Assembly (NCBI RefSeq): GCF_020181615.1
Contig: NZ_CP084029.1
Coordinates: 1,655,875-1,719,874 of the forward strand
Direction of reading: 5' to 3'
From: [Mycobacterium] crassicus
GTDB taxonomy: Bacteria > Actinomycetota > Actinomycetes > Mycobacteriales > Mycobacteriaceae
DNA length: 64,000 nt
The translations under genes were made by a program, and so were the position numbers. The notes beneath the pieces were generated by a model. It ran no database searches. It was not told the origin of the DNA and saw only the letters and a list, made by a program, of their open reading frames with translations. Of the stretch, positions 38,862 through 49,283 are shown in pieces. How positions within the stretch are numbered: position 1 is the stretch's first letter; the number at the start of each line of letters is the position of its first letter.

Positions 38862-41516
38862 GTGACCGTCACCCCCAACGCCGCCGATACCGATCACCTG
38901 CCCAAGTCATGGGAGCCGGGTGCGGTAGAGGAGGCCATCTACCAGCGCTGGGTTGATGCCGGCTACTTCACCGCTGATCCGGCCAGCTCCAAACCGGGCT
39001 ACTCGATCGTGTTGCCGCCGCCGAATGTCACCGGCAGCCTGCACATGGGCCACGCCCTGGACCACACGCTGATGGACGCGCTGACCCGCCGCAAGCGGAT
39101 GCAGGGCTACGAGGTGCTGTGGCTGCCGGGCATGGACCACGCCGGCATCGCCACCCAGAGTGTGGTGGAACGACGGCTGACCGCCGAAGGCCAGACCAAG
39201 GAAGAGCTGGGCCGTGAGCGCTTCGTCGAGCAGGTCTGGGGCTGGAAACGTGAATCCGGCGGCACCATCGGCACCCAGATGCGCCGGATCGGCGACGGGG
39301 TGGACTGGAGTCGCGAACGGTTCACCATGGATGAGGGGCTGTCGCGCGCGGTCCGCACCATCTTCAAACGGCTCTACGACGCCGGGCTGATCTATCAGGC
39401 CGAACGGCTGGTCAACTGGTCGCCCGTGCTGGAGACCGCGATCAGCGACCTCGAGGTCAAGTACGAAGACATCGAAGGCGAACTGGTGTCGTTCCGGTAC
39501 GGCTCCACCGATGACAGCCAGCCCCACATAGTGGTGGCCACCACCCGGCTGGAGACCATGCTCGGCGACACCGCCATCGCGGTACACCCCGACGACGACC
39601 GGTACCGCGACCTGGTCGGTACCAGCCTGGCGCATCCGTTCCTGGACCGGGAGATCGCCGTGGTCGCCGACGCTCACGTCGACCCCGAATTCGGTACCGG
39701 TGCCGTCAAAGTCACCCCCGCCCACGACCCCAACGACTTCGAGATCGGCCTGCGGCACCAGTTGGAGATGCCGACCATCCTGGACACCAAGGGCCGCATC
39801 ACCGGGACCGGAACGCAGTTCGACGGCATGGACCGTTTCGAGGCACGGGTCGCAGTGCGTGAGGCGCTGGCCGCTCAGGGCCGCATCGTGGCCGAGAAGC
39901 GGCCCTACCTGCACAGTGTCGGACATTCCGAGCGCAGTGGCGAGGTCATCGAGCCGCGACTGTCCATGCAGTGGTGGGTCAACGTCGCTTCGCTGGCCAA
40001 GGCCGCGGGCGACGCGGTCCGAAACGGCGACACCGTCATTCACCCGAAGAGCTTGGAGCCACGTTGGTTCGCCTGGGTCGACGACATGCACGACTGGTGC
40101 ATCTCCCGGCAGCTGTGGTGGGGCCACCGCATCCCGATCTGGCACGGGCCGGACGGGCAGCAGGTCTGTGTCGGACCGGACGAAACCCCGCCGGAGGGCT
40201 GGCAGCAGGACCCCGACGTGTTGGACACCTGGTTCTCCTCGGCGCTGTGGCCGTTCTCCACGATGGGCTGGCCGGACGCCACCGGAGAGTTGGAGAAGTT
40301 CTATCCCACCAGTGTTTTGGTGACCGGCTACGACATCCTGTTCTTCTGGGTGGCCCGGATGATGATGTTCGGCACCTTCGTCGGCGACGATGACGCGCTG
40401 ACGGCCGGTGGCAGTCAGGATGCTCGGGTACCGTTCAAGAATGTGTTCCTGCACGGCCTGATCCGCGACGAACACGGCCGCAAGATGAGCAAGTCGCGCG
40501 GCAACGGCATCGACCCGCTGGACTGGGTGGAGACCTTCGGCGCCGACGCGCTGCGGTTCACCCTGGCCCGTGGTGCGAGCCCCGGCGGCGACCTGTCCAT
40601 CGGCGAGGACCATGCGCGTGCCTCGCGCAACTTCGTCACCAAGCTCTTCAACGCCACCCGGTTCGCACTGATGAACGGCGCGCGGCCCGCGCCGCTGCCG
40701 GCGCTCGATGAGCTGACCGATGCCGACCGGTGGATCCTGGGGCGGCTGGAAGAGGTTCGCGCCGATGTGGATTCGGCGTTCGAGGGTTACGAGTTCGGTC
40801 GTGCCTGCGAGGCGCTGTACCACTTCGCGTGGGACGAGTTCTGCGACTGGTACGTCGAGTTGGCCAAGTCCCAGTTGGGCGAAGGGCGTCAGCACACCAC
40901 CGCGGTGCTGGCCGCGGTGCTCGACACCTTGCTTCGTCTGCTGCATCCAGTGATCCCGTTCGTCACCGAAACCCTGTGGCGGGAGCTCACCGGGGCGGAG
41001 TCCCTGGTGATCGCCGATTGGCCGGCACCGTCCGGGATTGTCCTGGATCAGGTTGCCGCACAACGGATCACCGACATGCAGAAACTGGTGACCGAGGTGC
41101 GTCGATTCCGCAGCGATCAGGGTCTGCGCGACCGGCAGAAGGTTCCGGCCCGCCTGACCGGCATCGATGAGGCGGACCTGGCAACCCAGGTTGCCGCGGT
41201 GGCCTCGCAGGCCTGGCTGACCGAGCCCGGCGAGGGATTCGCGCCATCGGCGACCGTCGAGGTGCGACTGGGCCACGGCACGGTCGTCGTCGAACTGGAC
41301 ACCTCCGGCACCGTCGACGTCGCGGCCGAACGCCGGCGGCTGGAGAAGGATCTGGCGACCGCCCAGAAGGAACTCGCCGCGACCTCGGCGAAGCTGGGCA
41401 ATGAAGCCTTCCTCGGCAAGGCGCCCGAAGCGGTGGTGGACAAGATCCGGGCCCGCCAGCAGCTGGCGCACGACGAAGTTGAGCGGATCACCGCGCGTCT
41501 GGCAGGCCTGACGTGA
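38862..41516 (+). CDS. valS: Valyl-tRNA synthetase
   Basis: An 884-residue class I synthetase. The ATP site HMGH is in [15 protein letters not shown] and the second signature KMSKS in [15 protein letters not shown]. The editing CP1 domain (~200-350), with [22 protein letters not shown], removes misactivated Thr. The C-terminus is a coiled coil ([24 protein letters not shown]) that holds the tRNA. GTG 38862 is set by the promoter. folC starts inside its stop codon (GTGA). Confidence 0.96.
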   Translation: MTVTPNAADTDHLPKSWEPGAVEEAIYQRWVDAGYFTADPASSKPGYSIVLPPPNVTGSLHMGHALDHTLMDALTRRKRMQGYEVLWLPGMDHAGIATQSVVERRLTAEGQTKEELGRERFVEQVWGWKRESGGTIGTQMRRIGDGVDWSRERFTMDEGLSRAVRTIFKRLYDAGLIYQAERLVNWSPVLETAISDLEVKYEDIEGELVSFRYGSTDDSQPHIVVATTRLETMLGDTAIAVHPDDDRYRDLVGTSLAHPFLDREIAVVADAHVDPEFGTGAVKVTPAHDPNDFEIGLRHQLEMPTILDTKGRITGTGTQFDGMDRFEARVAVREALAAQGRIVAEKRPYLHSVGHSERSGEVIEPRLSMQWWVNVASLAKAAGDAVRNGDTVIHPKSLEPRWFAWVDDMHDWCISRQLWWGHRIPIWHGPDGQQVCVGPDETPPEGWQQDPDVLDTWFSSALWPFSTMGWPDATGELEKFYPTSVLVTGYDILFFWVARMMMFGTFVGDDDALTAGGSQDARVPFKNVFLHGLIRDEHGRKMSKSRGNGIDPLDWVETFGADALRFTLARGASPGGDLSIGEDHARASRNFVTKLFNATRFALMNGARPAPLPALDELTDADRWILGRLEEVRADVDSAFEGYEFGRACEALYHFAWDEFCDWYVELAKSQLGEGRQHTTAVLAAVLDTLLRLLHPVIPFVTETLWRELTGAESLVIADWPAPSGIVLDQVAAQRITDMQKLVTEVRRFRSDQGLRDRQKVPARLTGIDEADLATQVAAVASQAWLTEPGEGFAPSATVEVRLGHGTVVVELDTSGTVDVAAERRRLEKDLATAQKELAATSAKLGNEAFLGKAPEAVVDKIRARQQLAHDEVERITARLAGLT

Positions 41517-42931
41517 CCGATCATCGCATCGACGCCACCGAGCCCACCCCGGACGAGATCGCGGCGCTGCTACAGGTGGAGCACCTGCTTGACCAGCGGT
41601 GGGGCGAAACGAAGATCGAACCGAGTCTGACCCGGATCAACGGGTTGCTGGAACTGCTGGGCTCCCCGCAGCGCGGCTATCCGTCGATTCACGTGGCCGG
41701 CACCAACGGCAAGACCTCGGTGGTCCGGATGATCGACGCGTTGCTGACGGCGTTCAGTCGCCGCACCGGACGCACCACCAGCCCGCACCTGCAGTCGGCG
41801 GTCGAGCGCATCGCCATCGACGGCGAGCCGATCAGTCCGGCTAGGTATGTGGAGACCTACGCCGAGATCGAGCCCTTCGTGCAGATGATCGACGCGTCTT
41901 CGCAAGAGCAGGGCGGCCCAGCGATGAGCAAGTTCGAGGTGCTCACCGCTATGGCGTTCGCGGCGTTCGCCGACGCGCCGGTGGACGTCGCCGTCGTAGA
42001 GGTCGGCATGGGCGGCAGCTGGGACGCGACCAACGTCGTAGCCGCCCCGGTGGCGGTGATCACCCCGATCAGCATTGACCACGTCGACTTTCTCGGCGAG
42101 GACATCGCCGGGATCGCCGGGGAGAAAGCCGGGATCATCCACCGCTCCACCGACGAGCTGACCGACACCGTGGCGGTGATCGCCCGGCAGGTACCCGAGG
42201 TGATGGAGGTGCTGCTGGCGCAGTCGGTGCGTGCGGATGCCGCAGTGGCGCGGGAGAATTCGGAGTTCGCGGTGCGTAGCCGCCAGCTCGCGATCGGCGG
42301 CCAGTTGCTGGAGTTGCAGGGCCTGGGCGGGGTGTACACGGATATTTTTCTGCCCCTGCACGGTGAACACCAGGCCCATAACGCGGTGCTGGCGTTGGCG
42401 GCGGTGGAGGCGTTCTTCGGGGCCGGCGCCGAGCGTCAGCTTGATGTCGACACGGTTCGGGCCGGCTTCGCGGCGGTGCGCAGTCCCGGCCGGCTGGAGC
42501 GGATGCGCAGTTCGCCCACGGTATTCGTCGACGCCGCGCACAACCCGGCCGGCGCCGCGGTCTTGGCGCAGGCCCTGACCGACGACTTCGACTTCCGATC
42601 CCTGGTCGGCGTGCTCAGCGTGCTCGGCGACAAGGACGTCGACGGTATCCTCGCCGCGCTGGAGCCGGTGTTCGATCGAATCGTTGTGACCCACAACGGC
42701 TCTCCACGCGCGTTGGACGTCGATACGTTGACCGCGGCGGCGATACGGCATTTCGGGGACGACCGGGTGGTCACGACCGAGACGCTCGAGGATGCCATAG
42801 AGGCGGCCACCGCGCTCGTCGACGAGTTCGACTCCGACAGTGAAATCGCCTCGGGGGCAGGCATCGTGATCACCGGCTCGGTGGTCACCGCCGGGGCGGC
42901 TCGCACTCTTTTCGGGAAGGACCCGGCATGA
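41513..42931 (+). CDS. folC: Dihydrofolate synthase / folylpolyglutamate synthase
   Basis: A 472-residue Mur-ligase-type enzyme that adds glutamate to dihydropteroate and folates. The P-loop is [14 protein letters not shown] and the second site [27 protein letters not shown] marks the C-terminal domain. GTG 41513 overlaps the valS stop by 4 nt. At its own stop a MIRU-like sequence begins with an overlapping ATGA, leading on to the DUF4233 gene. Confidence 0.94.
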   Translation: MTDHRIDATEPTPDEIAALLQVEHLLDQRWGETKIEPSLTRINGLLELLGSPQRGYPSIHVAGTNGKTSVVRMIDALLTAFSRRTGRTTSPHLQSAVERIAIDGEPISPARYVETYAEIEPFVQMIDASSQEQGGPAMSKFEVLTAMAFAAFADAPVDVAVVEVGMGGSWDATNVVAAPVAVITPISIDHVDFLGEDIAGIAGEKAGIIHRSTDELTDTVAVIARQVPEVMEVLLAQSVRADAAVARENSEFAVRSRQLAIGGQLLELQGLGGVYTDIFLPLHGEHQAHNAVLALAAVEAFFGAGAERQLDVDTVRAGFAAVRSPGRLERMRSSPTVFVDAAHNPAGAAVLAQALTDDFDFRSLVGVLSVLGDKDVDGILAALEPVFDRIVVTHNGSPRALDVDTLTAAAIRHFGDDRVVTTETLEDAIEAATALVDEFDSDSEIASGAGIVITGSVVTAGAARTLFGKDPA

Positions 42932-42984
42932 CCGGGGCAGCGACGATGCGGAGCGCCCGCGATGAGGAGGAGTGCCCCAGATGA
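42928..42984 (+). repeat. MIRU-like element encoding an 18-residue coupled frame
   Basis: Starts with ATGA over the folC stop and ends with ATGA at the DUF4233 start. The frame in between reads [18 protein letters not shown]. Positions 42942-42972 match 43374-43404 at 29 of 31 bases. Insertion between overlapping stop/start codons, small size and an internal in-frame ORF are features described for mycobacterial interspersed repetitive units. Confidence 0.65.
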
Positions 42985-43331
42985 CCGAGCCTGCGCAGGC
43001 GCCTGACCCGTGGCGGGGTTTCCGCGGGATCATGGCCGCAACGTTGATCCTCGAGGCGATCGTGGTGCTGTTGGCGCTTCCGGTGGTCAGCGTGGTCGGC
43101 GGCGGACTGACACCGGTGTCGCTGACCTACCTGCTCGGCCTTGCGCTGGTGCTGTTGCTGTTCGCCGGAATCCAGGGCCGGCCCTGGGCGATCTGGGCCA
43201 ATCTTGCGCTGCAGTCGGTACTGATCGCGGGGTTCGTGATCTACCCGGGCGTGGGTGTGATGGGACTGGTGTTCGCCGCGGTGTGGGCGCTGATCGCCTA
43301 CTTCCGTGCCGAGGTGTTGCGCCGCTCGTGA
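42981..43331 (+). CDS. DUF4233 family membrane protein
   Basis: A 116-residue protein with four hydrophobic segments (e.g. LILEAIVVLLALPVVSVV and LLGLALVLLLFAGI). It matches the DUF4233 protein that sits between folC and ndk across mycobacteria (Rv2446c, by memory). Function unknown. ATG 42981 overlaps the stop of the MIRU-encoded frame. Confidence 0.82.
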   Translation: MTEPAQAPDPWRGFRGIMAATLILEAIVVLLALPVVSVVGGGLTPVSLTYLLGLALVLLLFAGIQGRPWAIWANLALQSVLIAGFVIYPGVGVMGLVFAAVWALIAYFRAEVLRRS

Positions 43332-43349
43332 CGAGCACCCGCCGTTCGG

Positions 43350-43355
43350 TACGCT
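43350..43355 (+). promoter_or_regulatory. -10 box upstream of ndk
   Basis: TACGCT ends 7 nt before GTG 43363, the start of a 19-codon frame that overlaps the ndk start. Confidence 0.45.
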
Positions 43356-43362
43356 GTCGCCC

Positions 43363-43422
43363 GTGCCGCTGGTGACGATGCAGAGCGCCGGCGATGAGGA
43401 GGAGCAGCGCTTCAATGACTGA
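43363..43422 (+). CDS. 19-codon leaderless frame overlapping ndk start
   Basis: Reads [19 protein letters not shown] and ends with TGA at 43420-43422, 8 nt inside ndk. Its middle part is encoded by the second MIRU-like element. Start position fits a leaderless transcript. Translation is predicted only. Confidence 0.35.
   Translation: MPLVTMQSAGDEEEQRFND
43372..43418 (+). repeat. Second MIRU-like element
   Basis: Runs from a GTGA (43372) to the ATGA at the ndk start (43415-43418). It contains the 31-bp core shared with the folC-DUF4233 element. Its GAGGAGGAG also supplies the ndk ribosome site. Confidence 0.6.
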
Positions 43423-43861
43423 GCGGACTTTGGTGCTGATCAAGCCGGACGGTGTCAACCGGCGGCTGGTGGGCGAGATCATCAACCGGATCGAGAAGAA
43501 GGGCCTGACGCTGGCCGCGCTGGAACTGCGGCCCGTGCAGCAGGCGGTGGCCCGCCAGCACTACGGCGAACACGAGGGCAAGGCGTTCTTCGCGTCGCTG
43601 CTGGACTTCATCACCTCGGGACCGGTGGTTGCCGCTGTGGTCGAGGGGCCGCGGGCGATCGAGGCGTTCCGGCAGCTCGCCGGTGGTACCGACCCGGTGG
43701 CCAAGGCCACCCCGGGCACCATCCGCGGTGATTTCGGGCTGGAGACCCAGTTCAATCTGGTGCACGGTTCGGACTCCCCGGAGTCGGCCGAGCGCGAGAT
43801 CGCGCTGTGGTTCCCCGACCTGAAGCCGTCGGCCCCGACATCTCCGATGACCTTGGCCTGA
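43415..43861 (+). CDS. ndk: Nucleoside diphosphate kinase
   Basis: A 148-residue kinase that equalises NTP and dNTP pools. The start [23 protein letters not shown] is canonical. The phosphorylated His is in [20 protein letters not shown]. The C-terminus is about 12 residues longer than the 136-residue M. tuberculosis enzyme, with the extra tail [12 protein letters not shown] 43415 has GAGGAGGAG 11-18 nt upstream. Confidence 0.96.
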   Translation: MTERTLVLIKPDGVNRRLVGEIINRIEKKGLTLAALELRPVQQAVARQHYGEHEGKAFFASLLDFITSGPVVAAVVEGPRAIEAFRQLAGGTDPVAKATPGTIRGDFGLETQFNLVHGSDSPESAEREIALWFPDLKPSAPTSPMTLA

Positions 43862-44157
43862 CGCCGGAGTTATCGCCTTTCGCGCGGACTCCCGTAGTTG
43901 TGTGGGATACTGGCCAACGGGTGAACGTCACCGGACCGGTGTCGGACACCCGAATGAAGACTTAGGCGAGTGCGACGGTCGCGCTCTGTGATGCGGCGCC
44001 GATCGCCGGTCCTCATTCAGCCAGGCACCGAGTCGGCTCAACCCGAGCCCCTCGGAGCGAGACCACCACAAGCCCGGGGAAGCGACCCGGGCGAATAACG
44101 AGAAGCCCTCGCGTGGCCGCGTCGCAATGACGCGCCCGGGGGCTTGAGGAGACTTAC
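43862..44157 (+). other. Structured leader region of rne
   Basis: No gene is present. At 43929-43941 CACCGG-A-CCGGTG and at 43938-43950 GGTGTC-G-GACACC are perfect stems that share four bases, so only one can form. Just before the start codon a larger stem-loop spans 44103-44145 (AAGCCC/GGGCTT outer pair; CGCGTC/GACGCG inner pair). GAGGAG then lies ahead of GTG 44158. RNase E in E. coli controls its own mRNA through leader hairpins; a similar role here is inference. Confidence 0.5.
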
Positions 44158-47025
44158 GTGTCAGACCCCTTTCTTTTTAAGAGCCCTTTTTCGGACGTCG
44201 CAGCCGAGCCGGTTGAGCCTGAGCGCGAGGACTTGCCGGACCGGCTGCGCGTCCATTCACTGGCGCGGGTGCTGGGCACCACCAGCAAACGGGTGCTGGA
44301 TGCTCTGATCGAGCTGGACGGCCGGACGCGCAGCGCCCACTCCAGCGTGGACCGCGGTGAGGCCGTTCGAGTCCGCGACCTGCTGGGTTCGTCCGACGCC
44401 CCCGCCGTCGCCGAGGCGGCGGAAGAGCCTGCCGAGGTAGCCGACGAGCCGGAGTCCCGGCTGCTGCTGGAGACCGTCCCGGAGGCCACGCCCACCCGGG
44501 TCGACTACATGCCGTTGTTCGTCGCACCCCAACCGGTCACCTACCAGCCGGTGATCTCTCGCGACACTGAGGACTCCGACGAGGACGAAGACCTCGGTTC
44601 CGACGGTGACGACGGCGATTCAGACGCCGACGATGAGAACGGTGATCGGCCGGCCAACCGCCGCCGGCGCCGGGGCCGCCGCGGACGCGGCCGGGGCCGC
44701 GGATCCGATGGCTCGGCCCTGGACGACGCCGCCGAGGGCGACGAGGACACCGAGGACGACACCGCCGCGGAAGCCGACGAGACCGGCGACGCCGAAGAGG
44801 ATGCCGGCGACGACGAGAACGGTTCGGCCGAAGAGTCGGGCAACCGGCGCCGCCGCCGCCGGCGTCGGCGTAAGACCGGCACCGGGGACGACGATGACAC
44901 CGGGTCGTCGGATGACCCGCCCAACACCGTCGTGCACGAACGGGCCCCGCGGGCCAAGTCCGGCAAGACCGGCCGCGGTACGGGCGACGACGAGATTCAG
45001 GGCATCACCGGCTCGACCCGGCTGGAGGCCAAGCGGCAGCGTCGCCGCGACGGCCGCGACGCCGGGCGCCGTCGCCCGCCGATCTTGAGCGAGGCCGAGT
45101 TCCTGGCCCGCCGTGAGGCCGTCGAACGCCGGATGGTCGTCCGCGACCGGGTCCGGACCGAACCGCCGCACCAGGGCGCGCGTTACACCCAGATCGCCGT
45201 GCTGGAAGACGGCGTGATGGTCGAACACTTCGTGACCTCTGCCGCGTCGACGTCGCTGGTCGGCAATGTCTACCTGGGCATCGTGCAGAACGTGCTGCCC
45301 TCGATGGAGGCGGCGTTCGTCGACATCGGCCGCGGCCGCAACGGTGTGCTCTACGCCGGCGAGGTGAACTGGGAGGCGGCCGGTCTGGGCGGCGCCAACC
45401 GGAAGATCGAGCAGGCGCTCAAGCCGGGTGATTACGTCGTGGTGCAGGTCAGCAAGGACCCCATCGGACACAAGGGTGCGCGGCTGACCACGCAGGTGTC
45501 CCTGGCCGGCCGTTACCTGGTGTACGTGCCGGGTGCGTCCTCGACCGGGATCAGCCGCAAGCTGCCCGACACCGAGCGGCAGCGGCTCAAGGAGATCCTG
45601 CGCGAGGTGGTGCCCCCCGACGCCGGCGTGATCATCCGCACCGCTTCAGAAGGCGTCAAGGAAGACGACATCCGCGCCGATGTGGAACGGCTCCAGGAAC
45701 GGTGGCAGCAGATCGAGGCCTCCGCCGCCGAGACGCGGGCCAAGGCCGCGGGTGCGGCCGTCGCGCTGTACGAAGAGCCCGACGTCCTGGTCAAGGTCAT
45801 CCGTGACCTGTTCAACGAGGACTTCTCCGAGTTGGTGGTCTCCGGTGACGACGCCTGGGCGACGATCAACGACTATGTGGGCTCGGTGGCGCCCGAACTG
45901 GTCTCCAAGCTGACCCGGTACACCGCGCCGCAGGGTGCGGAGGAGCAAGCCGGGCCGGACGTGTTCGCCGTGCACCGGATCGACGAGCAGCTCGCCAAGG
46001 CGATGGACCGCAAGGTGTGGCTGCCCTCGGGCGGCACCCTGGTGATCGACCGGACCGAGGCCATGACGGTCGTCGACGTCAACACCGGCAAGTTCACCGG
46101 CGCCGGGGGCAACCTCGAGGAGACGGTGACCAAGAACAACCTGGAGGCCGCCGAGGAGATCGTGCGGCAACTGCGGTTGCGCGACATCGGCGGCATCATC
46201 GTCATCGACTTCATCGACATGGTGCTGGAGTCCAACCGTGACCTGGTGCTGCGCCGGCTGACCGAGGCGCTGGGCCGCGACCGCACCCGCCACCAGGTGT
46301 CGGAGGTGACGTCACTGGGCTTGGTGCAGCTGACCCGTAAGCGGCTGGGCACCGGGTTGGTCGAGGCGTTCTCGACATCGTGTCAGCACTGCGCCGGCCG
46401 GGGAATCATGTTGCACGCCGATCCGGTCGACTCGGCCGCGCCGGGGCGCAGGCCCGAGTCGTCGAGCAGCAGCAGCCGCCGCAGCAAGCGCTCCCGCAAG
46501 CCGAAGGTCGACGAACCGGCAGTGGTCAAGGTGCCGGTGCACACCCCCGGTGACCATCCGATGTTCAAGGCGATGGCCGCGGCCGTCGACCGCGAGGACG
46601 AGGACGAGGTCGGCGAGGACGTCGAGGCCGAGATCACCGGCGAGCCGATCGATGAGTCGGCCGAGCAACAGGTCGCCCGCGAGGTGGCCGAGGAAGACCT
46701 CGACGACACCGACGAGGACGTCGACGACGACGACCTGGAGGACATCGACGAGGACTCGGACGAGGATGACGCCGACGAGGATGACGACGAAGTAGACCTC
46801 GACGACGACGATGACGAGGATTTCGACGACGACCTGGAGGACATCGACGAGGACTCCGAGGAGGACTCGGACGAGGATTCGGACGACGACTCCGACGAGG
46901 ACTCGGACGAGGACTCGGACGAGGATTCCGTCCAGGACTCCGGCGAGGTGGCCATCGTCGCTCCGACTCAGGAACGACCACGACGTCGCCGAGCGGCCGC
47001 CCGGCCGGCGGGGCCGCCAGTTTGA
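44158..47025 (+). CDS. rne: Ribonuclease E/G
   Basis: A 955-residue endoribonuclease for mRNA decay and rRNA processing. Residues ~1-330 form an unstructured region with R/G-rich (RRRRGRRGRGRGRG) and acidic blocks. The S1 domain (~350-430) has GNVYLGIVQNVLPSMEAAFVDIG. The DNase I-like catalytic part has VDVNTGKFTG and DIGGIIVIDFIDM, whose Asp residues bind Mg2+. The zinc-link CQHCAGRG follows. The last ~150 residues are almost only Asp, Glu and Ser (see findings). GTG 44158 has GAGGAG upstream. In mycobacteria the disordered N-terminal part precedes the catalytic core, as seen here. Confidence 0.95.
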   Translation: MSDPFLFKSPFSDVAAEPVEPEREDLPDRLRVHSLARVLGTTSKRVLDALIELDGRTRSAHSSVDRGEAVRVRDLLGSSDAPAVAEAAEEPAEVADEPESRLLLETVPEATPTRVDYMPLFVAPQPVTYQPVISRDTEDSDEDEDLGSDGDDGDSDADDENGDRPANRRRRRGRRGRGRGRGSDGSALDDAAEGDEDTEDDTAAEADETGDAEEDAGDDENGSAEESGNRRRRRRRRRKTGTGDDDDTGSSDDPPNTVVHERAPRAKSGKTGRGTGDDEIQGITGSTRLEAKRQRRRDGRDAGRRRPPILSEAEFLARREAVERRMVVRDRVRTEPPHQGARYTQIAVLEDGVMVEHFVTSAASTSLVGNVYLGIVQNVLPSMEAAFVDIGRGRNGVLYAGEVNWEAAGLGGANRKIEQALKPGDYVVVQVSKDPIGHKGARLTTQVSLAGRYLVYVPGASSTGISRKLPDTERQRLKEILREVVPPDAGVIIRTASEGVKEDDIRADVERLQERWQQIEASAAETRAKAAGAAVALYEEPDVLVKVIRDLFNEDFSELVVSGDDAWATINDYVGSVAPELVSKLTRYTAPQGAEEQAGPDVFAVHRIDEQLAKAMDRKVWLPSGGTLVIDRTEAMTVVDVNTGKFTGAGGNLEETVTKNNLEAAEEIVRQLRLRDIGGIIVIDFIDMVLESNRDLVLRRLTEALGRDRTRHQVSEVTSLGLVQLTRKRLGTGLVEAFSTSCQHCAGRGIMLHADPVDSAAPGRRPESSSSSSRRSKRSRKPKVDEPAVVKVPVHTPGDHPMFKAMAAAVDREDEDEVGEDVEAEITGEPIDESAEQQVAREVAEEDLDDTDEDVDDDDLEDIDEDSDEDDADEDDDEVDLDDDDDEDFDDDLEDIDEDSEEDSDEDSDDDSDEDSDEDSDEDSVQDSGEVAIVAPTQERPRRRRAAARPAGPPV

Positions 47026-47051
47026 CCCCTCCATTGCTGGTCACGTACCCT
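47022..47051 (+). promoter_or_regulatory. Promoter of rplU-rpmA (-obg)
   Basis: -35 TTGACC (47022-47027) and -10 TACCCT (47046-47051) are separated by 18 bp. The -35 overlaps the rne stop codon. The predicted transcript starts near 47058 with a leader of about 90 nt. Confidence 0.6.
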
Positions 47052-47146
47052 TAACCAGTTGTCGCCAGGCTCGGCCGGCAAACCCCCAGCGAATCGCGCA
47101 ACCGTCGATCGTGTGCGCGCCCGGAAAGTAGAGGTAGACACCCACG

Positions 47147-47458
47147 ATGGCGACGTACGCAATCGTCAAGACCGGCGGCAAGCAGTACAAGGTCGCGGTC
47201 GGAGACATCGTCAAGGTTGAGAAGATCGAGGTCGAGGCCGGCGACTCCGTGTCGCTGCCGGTCGCGTTGGTCGTCGACGGTGCCACCGTCACCACCGACG
47301 CCGCCAAGCTGGCCAAGGTCGCGGTCACCGCGGAGGTGCTCGAGCACACCAAGGGCCCCAAGATCCGTATCCACAAGTTCAAGAACAAGACCGGCTACCA
47401 CAAGCGACAGGGTCACCGTCAGCGGCTGACCGTGGTCAAGGTCACCGGAATCAAGTAG
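47147..47458 (+). CDS. rplU: 50S ribosomal protein L21
   Basis: A 103-residue ribosomal protein that contacts 23S rRNA and L20. The start [19 protein letters not shown] and the basic end [21 protein letters not shown] are diagnostic. It is followed by rpmA after 13 bp, the universal rplU-rpmA pair. Confidence 0.98.
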   Translation: MATYAIVKTGGKQYKVAVGDIVKVEKIEVEAGDSVSLPVALVVDGATVTTDAAKLAKVAVTAEVLEHTKGPKIRIHKFKNKTGYHKRQGHRQRLTVVKVTGIK

Positions 47459-47471
47459 GGGAGCGAACGAC

Positions 47472-47738
47472 ATGGCACATAAGAAGGGCGCTTCCAGCTC
47501 GCGCAACGGGCGCGACTCCAACGCTCAGCGACTCGGCGTCAAGCGGTTCGGCGGCCAGGTGGTCAAGGCCGGCGAGATCTTGGTCCGCCAGCGCGGCACC
47601 CACTTCCACCCGGGTATCAACGTCGGGCGCGGCGGCGACGACACCCTGTTCGCCACGTCGCCCGGCGCGGTCGAGTTCGGCCTGAAGCGCGGCCGCAAGA
47701 CCGTCAACATCGTGCCTGTCGCCCGCGTCGAGAGCTAA
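47472..47738 (+). CDS. rpmA: 50S ribosomal protein L27
   Basis: An 88-residue ribosomal protein whose N-terminal tail reaches the peptidyl transferase centre. [20 protein letters not shown] and [22 protein letters not shown] are the family signatures. No Firmicutes-type cleavable N-terminal extension is present. GGGGAGCG precedes the ATG. Confidence 0.98.
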   Translation: MAHKKGASSSRNGRDSNAQRLGVKRFGGQVVKAGEILVRQRGTHFHPGINVGRGGDDTLFATSPGAVEFGLKRGRKTVNIVPVARVES

Positions 47739-47756
47739 CTAACCCGCCCCGCGCCG

Positions 47757-47812
47757 CGAGCGTGCACTGACTGCGAGGATTGCTGGCATAACTCGCAGTG
47801 GTCGCACGCTCG
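47757..47812 (+). terminator. Hairpin between rpmA and obg (CGAGCGTG family)
   Basis: Arms 47757-47777 and 47792-47812 pair over 17 of 21 positions with a 4-nt internal mismatch. The outer 9 bp are CGAGCGTGC. Related arms recur at 60751-60809. It may attenuate transcription between the ribosomal genes and obg. Confidence 0.6.
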
Positions 47813-47840
47813 GCGTGTGGGAGGGGTGAGAGGAAGCCCG

Positions 47841-49283
47841 ATGTCCCGGTTTGTCGACCGCGTCGTCATCCATGTGCGCGCGGGCGACGGGGGCAATGGT
47901 TGCGCGTCGATCCACCGGGAGAAGTTCAAGCCGCTCGGCGGCCCGGACGGCGGTAACGGTGGTCGCGGCGGCAGCGTCGTGCTGGTCGTCGATCCCCAGG
48001 TGCACACCCTGCTGGACTTCCACTTCCGGCCGCATATAGCCGCGGATTCCGGCAAGCAGGGACAGGGCAGCAACAGGGACGGCGCAACCGGATCCGATCT
48101 GGAGATCAAGGTCCCCGACGGTACTGTCGTGCTCGACGAGCAGGGGCGGCTGCTGGCCGACCTGGTGGGCTCGGGTGCCCGCTTCGAGGCGGCCGCCGGC
48201 GGTCGTGGCGGGCTGGGCAATGCGGCCCTGGTGTCTCGTGCCCGCAAGGCGCCCGGCTTCGCGCTGCTGGGGGAGAAGGGCGAAACCCGCGACCTCACCC
48301 TGGAACTCAAGACAGTTGCCGACGTCGGCCTGATCGGATTCCCGTCGGCCGGGAAATCGTCACTGGTGTCGGTCATCTCGGCGGCCAAGCCGAAGATCGC
48401 CGACTATCCGTTCACCACGCTGACGCCGAATCTGGGCGTCGTCTCCGCCGGTGAGCAGACCTACACCGTCGCTGACGTGCCCGGCCTGATTCCTGGGGCA
48501 TCGGCCGGTCGCGGACTGGGTTTGGACTTCTTGCGGCACATCGAACGCTGCGCGGTGCTGGTACACGTCGTGGATTGCGCCACCCTGGAGCCGGGCCGCG
48601 ACCCGGTCTCCGACATCGACGCCCTGGAAGCCGAATTGGCGGCCTACACCCCGACGCTGCAGGGGGATTCGATGCTGGGCGACCTGGCTGAACGCCCGCG
48701 GGCGGTGGTGCTGAACAAGATCGATGTGCCCGACGCGCGGGAGATGGCCGAGTTCATCTCCGGCGAAGTGGGCGCACGGGGTTGGCCGGTGTTCAGCGTG
48801 TCCACCGCCAGCCGGGAGGGCTTGCGGCCGTTGATGTTCGCGCTGGCCGAGATGGTGTCGGCATATCGTGCTGCGCAGCCGGAGCCGGTGGCGCGCCGAC
48901 CGGTGATCCGGCCGCTGCCCGCCCGGCAGACCGGGTTCACCGTGGTATCCGACGGCGACGGCGGCTTCATCGTGAGCGGCGAGCGTCCTGAGCGCTGGGT
49001 GCACCAGACCAACTTCGACAACGACGAGGCGGTCGGCTACCTGGGCGATCGGTTGGCCCGACTGGGGGTCGAGGACGAACTGCTGCGGCGGGGCGCCAAA
49101 CCGGGCTGCGCGGTGACGATCGGCGAGATGACCTTCGACTGGGAGCCGGCCACGGCGGCCGGGGTGGACGTGCCCTTGTCGGGCCGGGGCACCGACGTTC
49201 GCGTGGAACGCAGCGACCGGATCGGGGCCGCCGAACGCAAGGTGGCGCGCAAGCAGCGTCGAGAGCATACGGAGGACTCGTGA
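47841..49283 (+). CDS. obg: GTPase Obg
   Basis: A 480-residue ribosome-assembly and stress GTPase. The glycine-rich Obg fold is at ~1-158 ([30 protein letters not shown]). The G domain has G1 [10 protein letters not shown]3 [10 protein letters not shown] and G4 NKID. A C-terminal OCT domain lies at ~355-435. ATG 47841 has GAGAGGA upstream. proB starts within its stop codon (GTGA). Confidence 0.96.
   Translation: MSRFVDRVVIHVRAGDGGNGCASIHREKFKPLGGPDGGNGGRGGSVVLVVDPQVHTLLDFHFRPHIAADSGKQGQGSNRDGATGSDLEIKVPDGTVVLDEQGRLLADLVGSGARFEAAAGGRGGLGNAALVSRARKAPGFALLGEKGETRDLTLELKTVADVGLIGFPSAGKSSLVSVISAAKPKIADYPFTTLTPNLGVVSAGEQTYTVADVPGLIPGASAGRGLGLDFLRHIERCAVLVHVVDCATLEPGRDPVSDIDALEAELAAYTPTLQGDSMLGDLAERPRAVVLNKIDVPDAREMAEFISGEVGARGWPVFSVSTASREGLRPLMFALAEMVSAYRAAQPEPVARRPVIRPLPARQTGFTVVSDGDGGFIVSGERPERWVHQTNFDNDEAVGYLGDRLARLGVEDELLRRGAKPGCAVTIGEMTFDWEPATAAGVDVPLSGRGTDVRVERSDRIGAAERKVARKQRREHTEDS

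Noticed and set aside
38907..41471. An 854-codon minus-strand frame opposite valS
   Set aside because: Mirror frame of valS; no recognisable protein.
46700..46950. The repetitive GA-rich DNA in rne as a CRISPR or tandem-repeat locus
   Set aside because: It is codon-phased, encodes an acidic tail in frame and has no spacers.
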